From Brenneria salicis ATCC 15712 = DSM 30166 (GTDB taxonomy: Bacteria; Pseudomonadota; Gammaproteobacteria; Enterobacterales; Enterobacteriaceae): a stretch of 64,000 nucleotides of DNA. The stretch spans positions 38,856 to 102,855 of the forward strand of contig NZ_QNRY01000007.1 in the NCBI RefSeq assembly GCF_003315515.1, written 5' to 3'. How positions within the stretch are numbered: position 1 is the stretch's first letter; every line of letters begins with the position of its first letter. Made by a program: the position numbers and the translations under genes. The notes beneath the pieces are model-generated. The model was not told the DNA's origin. It saw only the letters and a list, made by a program, of their open reading frames with translations, and made no database searches. Shown piece after piece: positions 1-9,811 of this stretch.

Positions 1-1
1 C

Positions 2-751
2 TACAAAGATGGCCGGTTTATCGGGATGACGGAGCCCTCCATTATTGCGGCCGAGCCACCGAATCCGCTGGTGAATGAACTGATTATCATGCCGGATATT
101 GAGAAACGCCTGGAAGCGTTTGTTCGTATCGGACACGGCATCATCATTTTTCCCGGCGGGGTGGGAACCGCGGAAGAATTCCTTTATCTGCTAGGCATTA
201 TGATGAACCCGGAAAACAGCGAGCAAGTGCTGCCGATTATCCTGACCGGCCCGCAAGAAAGCGCCGATTATTTCCGCGTACTGGACGAATTTATTGTCGG
301 CACGTTGGGACGTCAGGCCCGCCGCTACTACTCCATTATCATTAATGACGCGGCGGAAGTGGCGCATCAAATGAAGAAATCGATGCCGCTGGTCAAAGAA
401 AGCCGCAGACACACAGGCGATGCCTATAGCTTTAACTGGTCACTGCGGATTGCACCGGACTTGCAGATGCCTTTCGAGCCCACACATGAAAACATGGCTA
501 ACCTGAATCTGCATCTCGATCAGCCGGCGGAAGAACTGGCAGCAGCGTTGCGCCGGGCGTTTTCAGGCATCGTGGCGGGGAACGTCAAAGAAGTGGGGAT
601 CAAGGCAATAGAGGATCAAGGGCCTTATAAGATCCACGGCGATACGGCGCTCATGAAGAGCATGGACAAACTGCTACAGGGATTTGTCGCGCAACAACGC
701 ATGAAGCTTCCCGGCAGCGCATACATTCCTTGCTACGAGATCTGCGCTTAA
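2..751 (+). CDS. ppnN: PpnN nucleotide 5'-monophosphate nucleosidase, 3' part (gene starts before the window)
   Basis: Cytosolic nucleosidase that cleaves purine and pyrimidine 5'-monophosphates to the base and ribose 5-phosphate; in E. coli it is controlled by (p)ppGpp. The frame is open from base 2 with no start codon, so this is the C-terminal 249 residues of a protein that is about 454 residues in E. coli. The LOG-family signature [10 protein letters not shown] lies near residues 46-55 of the visible part. The end, [10 protein letters not shown] plus one residue, is close to E. coli PpnN (formerly YgdH) as I recall it. An internal ATG at base 26 is in frame but is not the true start. Downstream, xni follows after about 120 bases; E. 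coli has sdaC-sdaB between these two genes, and they are missing here. Confidence 0.95.
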   Translation, partial: YKDGRFIGMTEPSIIAAEPPNPLVNELIIMPDIEKRLEAFVRIGHGIIIFPGGVGTAEEFLYLLGIMMNPENSEQVLPIILTGPQESADYFRVLDEFIVGTLGRQARRYYSIIINDAAEVAHQMKKSMPLVKESRRHTGDAYSFNWSLRIAPDLQMPFEPTHENMANLNLHLDQPAEELAAALRRAFSGIVAGNVKEVGIKAIEDQGPYKIHGDTALMKSMDKLLQGFVAQQRMKLPGSAYIPCYEICA

Positions 752-874
752 CGCTACTGCGCCTCTAGCGTCGTCGAAGAGCAATCGGGTTGGCTTTTAC
801 AACGCGCAATCCGATTCATCATCACCAATGGGGAAGCCACCCTTCCCCCTACAAACGCCATCAGGAAGTTCGTT

Positions 875-1642
875 ATGCCTGTCCATCTGCTGATTGTCGA
901 TGCGCTTAATTTGATCCGCCGCATTCATGCGGTTCAGGGTTCCCCGTGCGTACCGGCCTGCCAACATGCGTTGCATCAGTTATTGCAACACAGCCAGCCG
1001 ACCCACGCCGTTGCGGTCTTTGACGACGAAGAACGCGATACCAGTTGGCGACATCAGATTTTACCTGACTACAAAGCCGGACGCCCCCCAATGCCTGAAG
1101 ATCTCAAACAGGAACTGCCGCAGATCAAAGCCGCGTTTGCCGAAATGGGTGTAGTCAGTTGGCACTCGCCGGGCAATGAAGCCGACGATCTGGCCGCGAC
1201 ATTGGCAACCAAGGTGGCGGCTTCCGGACATCAGGCGACAATCGTGTCAACGGATAAAGGCTACTGTCAGCTACTGGCGCCAACCATCCAGATCCGTGAT
1301 TACTTTCAGAAACGCTGGTTGGATTTACCTTTCGTTGAGCAGGAGTTTGGCGTGTTGCCGCAACAGCTTACCGATTATTGGGGACTGGCGGGCATCGGCA
1401 GCAGCAAAATCCCTGGCGTCAGCGGTATCGGCCCCAAAAGTGCCGTCCAGTTATTGCAACAGGCCGGTAGTCTGGAAACGCTGTATCAGGATCTGGCGAG
1501 TGTACCGGAGAAATGGCGAAACAAGCTTGAACAACAGCGGGAAATGGCGTTTATCAGCCGCCGAGTCTCAACCCTCAGCACGGATTTGGCGCTGAATGGC
1601 AATCTGCAACAGTTAAGGTTGCCGCTGACAGATCGCCCATGA
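875..1642 (+). CDS. xni: Flap endonuclease Xni (exonuclease IX)
   Basis: Structure-specific 5' nuclease of the FEN family, related to the N-terminal nuclease domain of DNA polymerase I, acting on DNA flaps in the cytosol. The protein is 255 residues, against 251 in E. coli. Visible features are the N-terminal [12 protein letters not shown] metal-site segment, [12 protein letters not shown] with YKAGRPPMP, the acidic [11 protein letters not shown] segment, and the helix-hairpin-helix-like [12 protein letters not shown] near residue 190. The start at ATG 875 has an AGGAAG ribosome-binding site about seven bases upstream. The gene converges with rlmM and their stop codons are nine bases apart. 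Confidence 0.93.
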   Translation: MPVHLLIVDALNLIRRIHAVQGSPCVPACQHALHQLLQHSQPTHAVAVFDDEERDTSWRHQILPDYKAGRPPMPEDLKQELPQIKAAFAEMGVVSWHSPGNEADDLAATLATKVAASGHQATIVSTDKGYCQLLAPTIQIRDYFQKRWLDLPFVEQEFGVLPQQLTDYWGLAGIGSSKIPGVSGIGPKSAVQLLQQAGSLETLYQDLASVPEKWRNKLEQQREMAFISRRVSTLSTDLALNGNLQQLRLPLTDRP

Positions 1643-1651
1643 AAACATATT

Positions 1652-2752
1652 CTAGCGCTCGTCGCGGCGTCCCGGCACCGCGGCCCAGAAGCGCCGCGCA
1701 TGCACCGTCACTTCTTCACGATCGTGGTATAACTGTTTGGCGCGCACTTGTGCATTGATGCCGCTCTGGGCCAGCCGTTCATTAAGTAAAGCCAGATTCT
1801 GCGAAACTTCCTCATAACGCTTTTTCATCGGCAGTTTCAGATTGAATATCGCCTCGCGGCACCAGCCTTTTACCAACCAGTCGGCAACCAGACTGGTGAC
1901 CTTGGCCGGTTTTTCCACCATGTCGCATACCAGCCAGTAAACGTTGCTACGCGGCGGTTCAAAACGGAAACCGTCGGCCTGATGATGCATAACCTGTCCG
2001 GTGTCCATCAAACTGGGTGCCATCGGGCCATTATCCACGGCGTGCACCATCATGCTGCGTTTCACCAGTTGATAAGTCCAGCCACCGGGACATGCGCCCA
2101 GATCAACCGCATACATCCCGCTGGCAAGCCGCTCATCCCATTCATCCGCCGGGATGAAAACATGGAAAGCCTCTTCCAGTTTCAACGTCGAGCGGCTAGG
2201 CGAATCTGACGGAAACTTAAGACGAGGGATCCCCATATAGAACGGTGAATGGTTAAAGCTGTAAGAGTAACCGACATAACAGCAACCGGGCGCGATAAAC
2301 AGCACATGCAACACAGGGCGGTCAGCTTTCTCATACCCCAACAGGATCTTGTTCTCGCGCAGCGCCGCACGCAACGGCACGGTAAACTTGCGGCAGAACT
2401 TCATCAGTTCCTTGCTTTCATTGGTGTCCGGGACTTCGACGCGCAATTCGCCGGCCCCCTCAATCGCCCCCGTCAACATGCCGACAATCGGCGTAATGCG
2501 ATCTTCCGGCGGCAGGTCGCGCAGCAACTCACCGCTAACGAACATCTGACGCGCGAAAATCAGTTCATGAAACGGCAATTCTTTTATCAGTCGTTCAGCA
2601 TCTTCATGCTGATAGCATTCAAAAATCACATAGCCGCTGTTTTCTTTTACTCTGGCAAAACCATAAGCATTATAGTGCGTTGCTTTTTCCGTTATTTCCG
2701 CCGCACACTCTTTTTCAAACCCCGGACGACAGTACAGAATAACTTTATTCAT
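1652..2752 (-). CDS. rlmM: 23S rRNA 2'-O-ribose methyltransferase RlmM (C2498)
   Basis: SAM-dependent methyltransferase that modifies the ribose 2'-O of C2498 in 23S rRNA before subunit assembly. At 366 residues it matches E. coli RlmM (YgdE) exactly. It has an N-terminal THUMP-like region ([18 protein letters not shown]) and a Rossmann SAM site with [18 protein letters not shown] near residue 222, followed by VHAVDNGPM. The start codon lies inside the end of ygdD (8-base overlap), so the two genes are translationally coupled in one operon, as in E. coli. Confidence 0.95.
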   Translation of the reverse strand: MNKVILYCRPGFEKECAAEITEKATHYNAYGFARVKENSGYVIFECYQHEDAERLIKELPFHELIFARQMFVSGELLRDLPPEDRITPIVGMLTGAIEGAGELRVEVPDTNESKELMKFCRKFTVPLRAALRENKILLGYEKADRPVLHVLFIAPGCCYVGYSYSFNHSPFYMGIPRLKFPSDSPSRSTLKLEEAFHVFIPADEWDERLASGMYAVDLGACPGGWTYQLVKRSMMVHAVDNGPMAPSLMDTGQVMHHQADGFRFEPPRSNVYWLVCDMVEKPAKVTSLVADWLVKGWCREAIFNLKLPMKKRYEEVSQNLALLNERLAQSGINAQVRAKQLYHDREEVTVHARRFWAAVPGRRDER

Positions 2753-3140
2753 GGCGTTCAGCCTTTCTCTTCAGGCGCAATGCGCCAACCAACATTAATA
2801 ACCAGCCAACCAGAAAACAGAATCCGCCAATCGGCGTGACATAAACCCAAAGCTTTAGATGCGAAAGCGCCAGACAGTATAAACTGCCGCTGAACAACAC
2901 GGTTCCGAGGGCTAGAAGGACGCTACTCCAGTAAAACCAGAGATTAGTGCGCTGATACATGGTGACGGACAATGCCAGGATAGCCAGCGTATGAAATGCC
3001 TGATATTCCAACCCGGTTTGCAGCCAGGCGAGTTCGGTCGGTCCCAGGGTTTTGCTTAACACATGGCTGCCAAATGCCCCCAGCGCGACAAAAACAAAAC
3101 CGCTGACGGCGGAAAACACCAGCATGAAACGACTATTCAT
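2745..3140 (-). CDS. ygdD: YgdD, DUF423 inner-membrane protein
   Basis: Small membrane protein of 131 residues in the DUF423/UPF0382 family, molecular function unknown. Four hydrophobic segments are visible: residues 5-25, 45-62, 70-90 and 97-120. The motif FGSHVLS after FVALGAFG is typical of the family. It is the first gene of the ygdD-rlmM pair and lies 54 bases downstream of gcvA on the same strand, the usual enterobacterial gcvA-ygdD-rlmM order, so it may be partly cotranscribed with gcvA. Confidence 0.9.
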   Translation of the reverse strand: MNSRFMLVFSAVSGFVFVALGAFGSHVLSKTLGPTELAWLQTGLEYQAFHTLAILALSVTMYQRTNLWFYWSSVLLALGTVLFSGSLYCLALSHLKLWVYVTPIGGFCFLVGWLLMLVGALRLKRKAERHE

Positions 3141-3194
3141 CGTTGTTATCCAATAAAATCATCTGTGAATATCTGAGGCGCAATAACCTTCGCC

Positions 3195-4118
3195 TCAGCG
3201 TGTAGTGTTATCATAGCGGAAACAAAATTTTTCCTGCTCGCTGGCGGCACGAGCCAGTATCCAGTGACGGAAGGCGGCTATTTTACCCAGTTCCGCCTGA
3301 CTGTCATGACATACCAGATAAAAAGCATTTTTACTGACCAAAACATCGTTGAACGGACAGACCAGCCGCCCGGCCTCAATTTCGGTCTGCGCCATGACGT
3401 TATTGGCCAGCGCCACGCCCTGACCGTGAATGGCCGCCTGGAGCACCATCGCGCTATGACTGAAAATCGGCCCCTGCTGGACATTAATCTGCACGCCAAG
3501 CTGACGCGTATAGGCCAGCCAGTCACGGCGCGACGCATCATGCAGTAAGGTATGCGCCGCCAGATCGTTTGGCGTTTTCAACGGATGGTTGCCCGTCAAC
3601 AACACCGGCGAACAGACCGGCAAAAGGTATTCGGCATACAATTTTTCTACCCGCAATCCCGGCCAGTTGCCACGGCCATAGAAAATGGCGACGTCCACAT
3701 CGTCCGATAGCCGGTCTTCATCCCGATCAACAGCCTGGATCCGCACATCAATCCCCGGATAGTCGGAATTAAAACTCGATAACCGGGGAACCAGCCAGTG
3801 AATGGCAAAGCTGGGAAGCAGGCTGACCGTCAGCGCGCCTTTGGCGCTGCGCGACTGCAATTTTCGCGTGGCGTCATTAAGCGATGAGAAAATTTCCTTA
3901 ATATCAAGGTAATAACTCTGACCTTCTTCCGTCAGCAGCAGCGAACGGTTACGGCGGCGAAACAACTTAAGCCCCAGAAAATCTTCAAGCGACTTGATCT
4001 GATGACTGACCGCGGCCTGGGTAACGAACAACTCCTCCGCCGCTTTAGTAAAACTGAGGTGACGGGCGGCGGCATCAAATACACGCAAAGCATTAAGCGG
4101 AGGCAGACGTTTCGACAT
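3195..4118 (-). CDS. gcvA: GcvA, LysR-type regulator of glycine cleavage
   Basis: LysR-type transcription factor that activates the glycine cleavage operon gcvTHP when glycine is present, represses it with GcvR, and activates the sRNA gene gcvB. The protein is 307 residues, the family's usual size. The N-terminal winged helix-turn-helix (residues 6-65) contains LSFTKAAEELFVTQAAVSHQ, followed by a periplasmic-binding-protein-like effector domain starting near residue 95 (ALTVSLLPSFA). The start MSKRLPPLNAL matches the family. It is divergent from gcvB, exactly as in E. coli, so the 127-base gap should hold its own autoregulatory operator. Confidence 0.95.
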   Translation of the reverse strand: MSKRLPPLNALRVFDAAARHLSFTKAAEELFVTQAAVSHQIKSLEDFLGLKLFRRRNRSLLLTEEGQSYYLDIKEIFSSLNDATRKLQSRSAKGALTVSLLPSFAIHWLVPRLSSFNSDYPGIDVRIQAVDRDEDRLSDDVDVAIFYGRGNWPGLRVEKLYAEYLLPVCSPVLLTGNHPLKTPNDLAAHTLLHDASRRDWLAYTRQLGVQINVQQGPIFSHSAMVLQAAIHGQGVALANNVMAQTEIEAGRLVCPFNDVLVSKNAFYLVCHDSQAELGKIAAFRHWILARAASEQEKFCFRYDNTTR

Positions 4119-4245
4119 GGATGAAATTCTTTTATTTACCGGTAAATAGCACAGTTAATCCGTGTATTTAACCATTAGTTTTTATAATCCGAGGCATTAT
4201 AATTTGTCCGTTGAGGATGTACCAGCAAATACCTATATTAGCGCA

Positions 4246-4441
4246 ACTTCCTGAGCCGGAACGAAAAGTGCGGAGGGGTGACCTGAGGTGCTTTTGGCTT
4301 GTGGTTGTGATGTTGTGTTTGCTATTTACTGTCTGCTTTTCAGACGCGGTAGCGAGTCTACCTTATTTCACTTATTGTACAATTACCCTGTCTGTCCAAA
4401 GTGATTTTTATATGTAGCACCGCGATCGCGGTGCTTTTTTT
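4246..4441 (+). ncRNA. gcvB: GcvB small regulatory RNA
   Basis: Hfq-dependent trans-acting sRNA that represses many amino-acid and peptide transport mRNAs. The 5' end ACTTCCTGAGCCGGAACGA is the same as E. coli GcvB as I remember it. The G/U-rich seed region R1 (GGTTGTGATGTTGTG, about 4302-4318) and the 3' block ACCCTGTCTGTCCA (about 4385-4398) are conserved. It ends in an intrinsic terminator, GCACCGC-GAT-CGCGGTGC-like stem (4417-4434) followed by seven T. Length is about 196 nt, against roughly 205 in E. coli. The location divergent from gcvA fits. The 5' end is inferred from homology. A 68-codon open frame across this region is not a gene. Confidence 0.93.
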
Positions 4442-4486
4442 ATACGTGAATGTTATCTGCATATCCCAGGATGGCGGCGATCATGA

Positions 4487-4708
4487 TTACTTCGCTTCAA
4501 CCATCTCCCGCACATTATCACGGCTGATCTGCTGATTCTGACCATAAGCATCGGTATAACTGATCATACCGGTTTCATTATCCACTTTAGGCTTACCATC
4601 AGCGACGATAGTGCGTCCGTCATTGGTATGCATGACGTAATTACTGGAACAGCCTGCCAGAGAAAAGGCCAATACCACAGCGGCGAAAATAGAGATTTTA
4701 TTCTTCAT
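4487..4708 (-). CDS. ygdI: YgdI, DUF903 family lipoprotein
   Basis: Small predicted outer-membrane lipoprotein of 73 residues. The signal peptide MKNKISIFAAVVLAFS ends in the lipobox LAGC (Cys at residue 19), followed by the DUF903 domain with SNYVMHTNDGRTIV and ISYTDAYGQNQQISRDNV. I chose the ATG at 4708 rather than one 12 bases further upstream, because a GGAG ribosome-binding site sits just inside the longer frame. Function is unknown. A paralogue, ygdR, lies at 40447-40665. The position between gcvB and csdA is conserved in enterobacteria. Confidence 0.9.
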   Translation of the reverse strand: MKNKISIFAAVVLAFSLAGCSSNYVMHTNDGRTIVADGKPKVDNETGMISYTDAYGQNQQISRDNVREMVEAK

Positions 4709-4892
4709 CGTTAACTCCATGTGAATTAAAATGTCTTTTTGTTGACTATATACATAAGGAAATACTAAAACTTAACATTTTAAAGCTTAGCAAGCTTTCA
4801 CCGCTTTTCCATAAAGTCGTATTAAGTATAGTCTTAAACTTGTTTCCCCCGGCAAAATGGGACAGGATCTGGCTCGCCAAAAGAGGACGATC

Positions 4893-6100
4893 ATGACACC
4901 GTTTAACGCCACAATGTTTCGCCAGCAGTTCCCCGCGCTCAGGGATGCCGCCGTCTATCTGGACAGCGCGGCCACCACCCTGAAACCACAGCCCGTCATT
5001 GATGCCGTACAGCAGTTTTACAGTACCGAAAACGCGACGGTTCACCGCAGTCAGCATCAAGCGGCGCGTGCGTTGACGCAACGTTTTGAGCATACGCGGG
5101 AACAGGTGGCGGCCCTTCTGCATGCGCAAGATCCTCGCGCCATTGTCTGGACGAAAGGCACCACGGAAGCGATCAATCTGGTTGCCCAAAGCTATGCCCG
5201 TCCGCGTCTGCAACCGGGTGACGAAATCATAGTCAGCGAAGCGGAACACCATGCCAATTTGATTCCCTGGTTGATGGTGGCGCAACAGACCGGCGCACGC
5301 GTGATAAAACTGCCCATCGGCGCGGATTGGCTGCCGGAAATCGCTCAGCTTGCCGATTTACTGACGCCGAAAACCCGGTTGCTGGCATTGGGACAGATGT
5401 CCAACGTCACGGGCGGTCAGCCCGATCTGGCCAAAAAGCCATTCAGCTTGCCCATCAGTACGGCGCGGTGGTTATGGTCGATGGCGCACAGGGCATGGCG
5501 CACTGTCCACCTGACGTTCAGGCGTTGGATTTTGATTTTTATGCGTTTTCCGCACATAAGTTGTATGCGCCGACCGGGTTGGGCGTGCTATACGGGAAAA
5601 CCGCACTGCTGGAGCAGATGGCTCCCTGGCAAGGCGGCGGCAAGATGATGAGCCATGTCTCTTTTGACGGATTTACGCCGCAGACGATCCCTTATCGGTT
5701 TGAAGCCGGTACGCCGCATATCGGCGGGGTACTTGGCCTGTCTGCGGCCATGGACTGGTTGTCAGAACTGGACTGGCGGGGGGCGGAGCAGTATAGCCAG
5801 GATCTGGCGGGACTTGCAGAAGCCCAGTTAGCGCGGTTCCCAGGCTTTCGTAGTTTCCGCTGTGCCAATGCCAGCCTGTTGTCCTTCGAGTTTGCGGGCG
5901 TCCATCCTAGCGATCTGGTAACGTTACTGGCGGAAAGCGGCATTGCGCTGCGAGCGGGCCATCATTGCGCGCAACCGCTGATGGCGACGTTGGGTATCAA
6001 CGGCACGCTACGCGCCTCGTTTGCGCCCTATAATAATGAGCAGGATGTCGCCTCGTTCATCACGGCGATGGGCAATGAGCTTGAACTTCTTGCAGATTAA
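4893..6100 (+). pseudogene. csdA: CsdA cysteine desulfurase, frameshifted
   Basis: PLP-dependent cysteine desulfurase (SufS-like class II) that passes persulfide sulfur to CsdE. The reading frame is broken at the run of five A at 5433-5437. The upstream frame (from ATG 4893 with an AGAGGA site) gives the N-terminal half through QMSNVTGGQPDLA. The rest, from AIQLAHQYG to the end, is one base back in another frame. Both halves are otherwise intact, with the PLP-lysine segment FSAHKLYAPTG and the active-site Cys in RAGHHCAQP. Removing two A, or adding one, restores a protein of about 401 residues. No perfect slippery heptamer is present. This is either a sequencing error or a recent mutation; csdE follows 15 bases later and is intact. 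Confidence 0.85.
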
Positions 6101-6115
6101 CGGACACCATGCGCC

Positions 6116-6571
6116 ATGACCGACACGACAAACACCGCTCACCCTTTTGGACATCAAATCCGCGCAACAGATTTGCAGGCGCGTTTCGCTGCCTGCCGGT
6201 CATGGGAAGAGCGCTACCGGCAGTTGATTTTACTGGCGAAAGACTTGCCTCCCCTGCCGCAAGCGCTGAAAGACGATGCTATTTCACTGTCAGGGTGTGA
6301 AAACCGTGTCTGGTTGGGCTATCAGCTTCAGGCAGACGGCACGTTGCACTTTTACGGCGACAGTGATGGACGTATTGTTCGCGGTTTACTCGCCGTGTTG
6401 CTTACCGCCGCTGAAGGAAAAACGGCTGAGGTTTTATTACAGGAGGATCCGCTGGCGCTGTTTGAACAGTTGGGGCTACACGCTCAACTCAGCGCCTCGC
6501 GTTCAAGCGGTCTGGCCGCGCTATCGGCCAAGATCAGGAGCATCGCAGGATTAGTCGCCGCGGGAGAGTAA
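6116..6571 (+). CDS. csdE: CsdE sulfur acceptor protein
   Basis: SufE-like sulfur acceptor that takes persulfide from CsdA and passes it on, including to the TcdA/CsdL branch. The protein is 151 residues, against 147 in E. coli. The acceptor cysteine is in the conserved LSGCENRVW (Cys 61), and the fold signature [16 protein letters not shown] follows. The gene begins 15 bases after the csdA stop, so it is the second gene of a csdAE operon. It faces tcdA, whose stop lies 27 bases away on the other strand. Confidence 0.93.
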   Translation: MTDTTNTAHPFGHQIRATDLQARFAACRSWEERYRQLILLAKDLPPLPQALKDDAISLSGCENRVWLGYQLQADGTLHFYGDSDGRIVRGLLAVLLTAAEGKTAEVLLQEDPLALFEQLGLHAQLSASRSSGLAALSAKIRSIAGLVAAGE

Positions 6572-6598
6572 TAACGCGTCGAATAATGCGTCACACAA

Positions 6599-7414
6599 TT
6601 AGCGATACGCGGTTTCCCGCGCCATCTTCGCCATCATCTTTTTCAACACATGTGAAACCGCCACAAAACCAAACGTGGCGGTCACCATCGTCGCGGCGCC
6701 AAAACCTGAAGCGCAGTCCATGCGCATGACGCCTTCGGCGGTGTTGCGGGACGCACATACCGAACCATCAGGCTGCGGGTAGACCAGCGGTTTGCTGGAA
6801 AACACGCAATCAATTCCCAGTTTTCCTTTGCTGTTTTTCACCACGTTGAAGTCGTGCTTTAAACGCTCACGCAGCTTGGCGGCTAACGGGTCCTGAATGG
6901 TTTTCGCCAGATCCGCCACTTCTATACGCGTCGGATCAATTTGCCCGCCCGCGCCGCCGGTCGTGACCACCGGGATTTTATAGCGCCGGCAGTATGACAG
7001 CAGCGCGGCTTTGGGACGCACGCTATCAATCGCGTCAATGACATAGCTGAAATTGCGGTCGAGTAATTCCGCCACATTTTCGGCACTTATGAAATCATCC
7101 ACGCAGCTAACCTGACATTCCGGGTTAATCGCCAGAATGCGTTGCGCCATCACTTCCGTTTTTGACTGTCCGGTATGCTGGCGCAGCGCATGGATCTGTC
7201 GGTTGGTGTTGCTGACGCATACGTCATCCATGTCAATCAGTGTGATTGCGCCGATACCGGTGCGCGCCAGGGCTTCCGCCGCCCATGAGCCCACGCCGCC
7301 GATGCCGATCACACAGACATGTGCCTGGGAAAACAGCGCCAGCGCCTGCTGACCATATAACCGCGCGGTGCCGCCGAAACGTTGTAAATAGGCTTCGGAT
7401 AATTGCGTACTCAT
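6599..7414 (-). CDS. tcdA: tRNA threonylcarbamoyladenosine dehydratase TcdA (CsdL)
   Basis: ATP-dependent E1-like enzyme that converts t6A37 of tRNA to cyclic ct6A. The ThiF/MoeB-type nucleotide-binding motif GIGGVGSWAAEALARTGIG lies near residues 34-52. The family segments DMDDVCVSNTNRQ, IDAIDSVRPKAAL and TTGGAGGQIDPT are intact. The frame extends to an upstream TTG, but ATG 7414 is preferred because a GAAGG site is nine bases upstream, giving 271 residues. It lies next to csdE, in keeping with the known CsdA-CsdE-CsdL interaction. Confidence 0.93.
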   Translation of the reverse strand: MSTQLSEAYLQRFGGTARLYGQQALALFSQAHVCVIGIGGVGSWAAEALARTGIGAITLIDMDDVCVSNTNRQIHALRQHTGQSKTEVMAQRILAINPECQVSCVDDFISAENVAELLDRNFSYVIDAIDSVRPKAALLSYCRRYKIPVVTTGGAGGQIDPTRIEVADLAKTIQDPLAAKLRERLKHDFNVVKNSKGKLGIDCVFSSKPLVYPQPDGSVCASRNTAEGVMRMDCASGFGAATMVTATFGFVAVSHVLKKMMAKMARETAYR

Positions 7415-7461
7415 GACAACCAACCTTCACTCAAGGAAAATAAACGCGCCACAGGATAGCG

Positions 7462-9721
7462 CTAAACCCGCACCACATCCACCAGACAACTCATGGCATT
7501 CGGGCCCTGAGTCAGTGGAGAAGTGCCGATATCCAACGTCAGTACGTTCGCATTCCCGGATTGCTCCACCGGATGCCATTGCTGACGACCAAACCCCGGT
7601 TCAAACCAGGCGCCGGTGGACATAATCACCACCCCCCGGCGTTACGCCGTCGGTAATCTGCACGCCAGCCAAAATACGTCCGCGATCGTTCCTGACTTCC
7701 ACTTGGGAACGATCGGTGATCGCGCGCGCCGCCGCATCCTGCGGATGCATATACAGCGTTTCCTTGCCTGCGGTTTTATTGGCCGCAACCTGCGGCGTCG
7801 CCGCCAGTTGGCTATGCAGTCGATCGGCGGGCTGGATAGAAATAAAGTGCAGCGGCCATGTTTTGCTCGCCGGCGCGCCCAGCCATTCCACTGGCGGACG
7901 CCATTCAGGATGCGGGGCGAAATCGGGATAGTTATACCCGGCGATAGTCGAACTGAACAATTCGATCTTACCGCTTGCTGTTTGCAACGCATGCTGCTGC
8001 GGATCGCGCCGGAAATCTTCAAAGAACACAAACGGCTGCTCATCCATCGGGATCTCGACATGCCCTTGCCGCCAGAACGCATCAAATGACGGCCAGGATT
8101 GCCCCGCCTCTTTCTGTCTGGCACGGCACTCATCATAAAGCGTTTCCAGCCATTGCCGCTCGTTGCGATTCTGCGTGAACATCTCCCGATAGCCCAGCCG
8201 CTCGGCCAGTTCACTAAAGATATCAACGTCATGACGGGCCTGATGCTGCGGCGCAATCGCCTGATGCATGGCAAAAATGAACCGATCGCGCGACGAACCG
8301 CCGATATCATTACGTTCCAGTGAGGTGGTTACCGGCAGAACGATATCCGCCATCTGCGCCGCTGGCGTCCAGACGATATCCTGAACGATGACCGTGTCCG
8401 GCTTGCGCCAGCCTTCCACCAACCGATTCAACTGTTGGTGGTGATGGAAAGGATTGCCCCCGGCCCAGTGAATCAGATGAATATCAGGATAGGTGTGCGT
8501 TTCTCCCTGAAATGTATAGGGTTCGCCCGGCTTCAATAGCATGTCGGCGATGCGCGCGACCGGGATCGTCCGCCCCGCATTCGGGTAGGCGGGCGATGCG
8601 GGCGCGGGTGTAGCAATACGCTCGTTGCCGACACTGTTCATGGAGCCATGTCCGAACGAGAAACCGCCGCCCGGTAAACCAACCTGTCCCAGCATGGAAG
8701 AGAGCGCAATCATCATCCAGTAAGGCTGCTCGCCGCGGTGCGCGCGCTGCACCGAATAGGAGCAGGTAATAAAACTGCGCATGCCGATAAGCTGTCGCGC
8801 CAAACGCTGGATACGCACCGCCGGAATGCCGGTAATGGCGCTGGCCCAATCCGCGGTTTTAGCAATACCGTCGCCGCGTCCTTGCAGGTAATCCGTCAGT
8901 TGCTCGTAGCCCACGCAGTAGCGTTGCAAAAATGCTTTATCGTCCGCGCCCAGTCGCTGAATTTCATATCCCAGCGCCAACATCAACGCCACATCGGTAT
9001 TCGGGCGAATGGGTATCCATTCGGCGTTGACAAACGCAGGACAATCATCGCGCATCGGGCTGACGTTTATCACCGGAATGCCTTTCTCCACCAGCTTCTC
9101 CAGTGCTGGCCGGAGCGTATGATGTCCGGCGCCGCCGGAGGCGACCTGGGCGTTTTTCAGCGCCAGACCACCAAAAGCGAGGAAAATCTCACAATGCTCG
9201 GCGACGCTGCGCCATTCCGTCACTTTGCCGGTCAGGGGATGAAATGTGCCAATGACATACGGCAGGAAAAACTGCGCGGCGCCCCAACTATAGTTGCCGG
9301 CTTGATCGACCGCGCCGCCGCCGGAAAAGTAAAAGCGCCGTACCTGCGAACGGGCATGATGGAAACGTCCGGCGGAAGACCAACCATAAGAGCCGGCAAA
9401 CAGCCCGTCGGCGCCGTATTGATCGCGCACGCGGCGGTTCTCCGTGGCGACCAAATCCAGCGCCACATCCCAGTCGACCTCGACAAAATCTTCCCTGCCC
9501 CGTAGCGTGCGATCGCTGTTCTCACGCTTTTGCAGCCACGAACGGCGCACCGCGGGACGCCGGATCCGACGTTCGGAATAGACCAGCGGCACAATTGAGT
9601 CGAGCATGGCGGAAGGAGAAGGATCATCGGCAAAAGGTTCACAGCGAATCAATTTTCCATCCTCAACGACGACGGTAAACGCGCCCCAATGCGCAAGATG
9701 TGGATAACGCTTAATCGACAT
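7462..9721 (-). pseudogene. BisC-like molybdopterin S/N-oxide reductase, frameshifted near the 3' end
   Basis: Cytoplasmic molybdopterin-guanine-dinucleotide oxidoreductase of the DMSO-reductase/BisC-TorA group, probably reducing biotin sulfoxide or methionine sulfoxide. There is no Tat signal. The Mo-ligand serine is likely in the GSYGWSSAGRFHHA segment near residue 110; QMADIVLPVTTSLERND and the C-terminal MGD-binding domain are visible. The uninterrupted frame stops at 7601 after ITDGVTPGGGDY. Removing one C from the C6 run at 7632-7637 gives ITDGVTPGVVIMSTGAWFEP and a normal C-terminus ending at the stop at 7462-7464, about 752 residues in total. The normal family end suggests a single-base insertion or a sequencing error. 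It lies between tcdA and mltA, which are adjacent in E. coli. Confidence 0.8.
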
Positions 9722-9811
9722 GACAACCTCAGGATAAATAATTAGCAGGATGGATAATAAATCGGAGATAACATTTATCCCAGCGCTAGCTGGGATATCA
9801 GGAAGGTAAAA

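Noticed and set aside
4211..4417. 68-codon open frame between gcvA and ygdI
   Set aside because: It lies across GcvB sRNA, whose sequence and terminator explain the region, and its product has no ribosome-binding site or family features.
5425..5445. Programmed -1 ribosomal frameshift in csdA
   Set aside because: The tract reads C AAA AAG rather than A AAA AAG, no stimulatory element was identified, and csdA is not known to use frameshifting.
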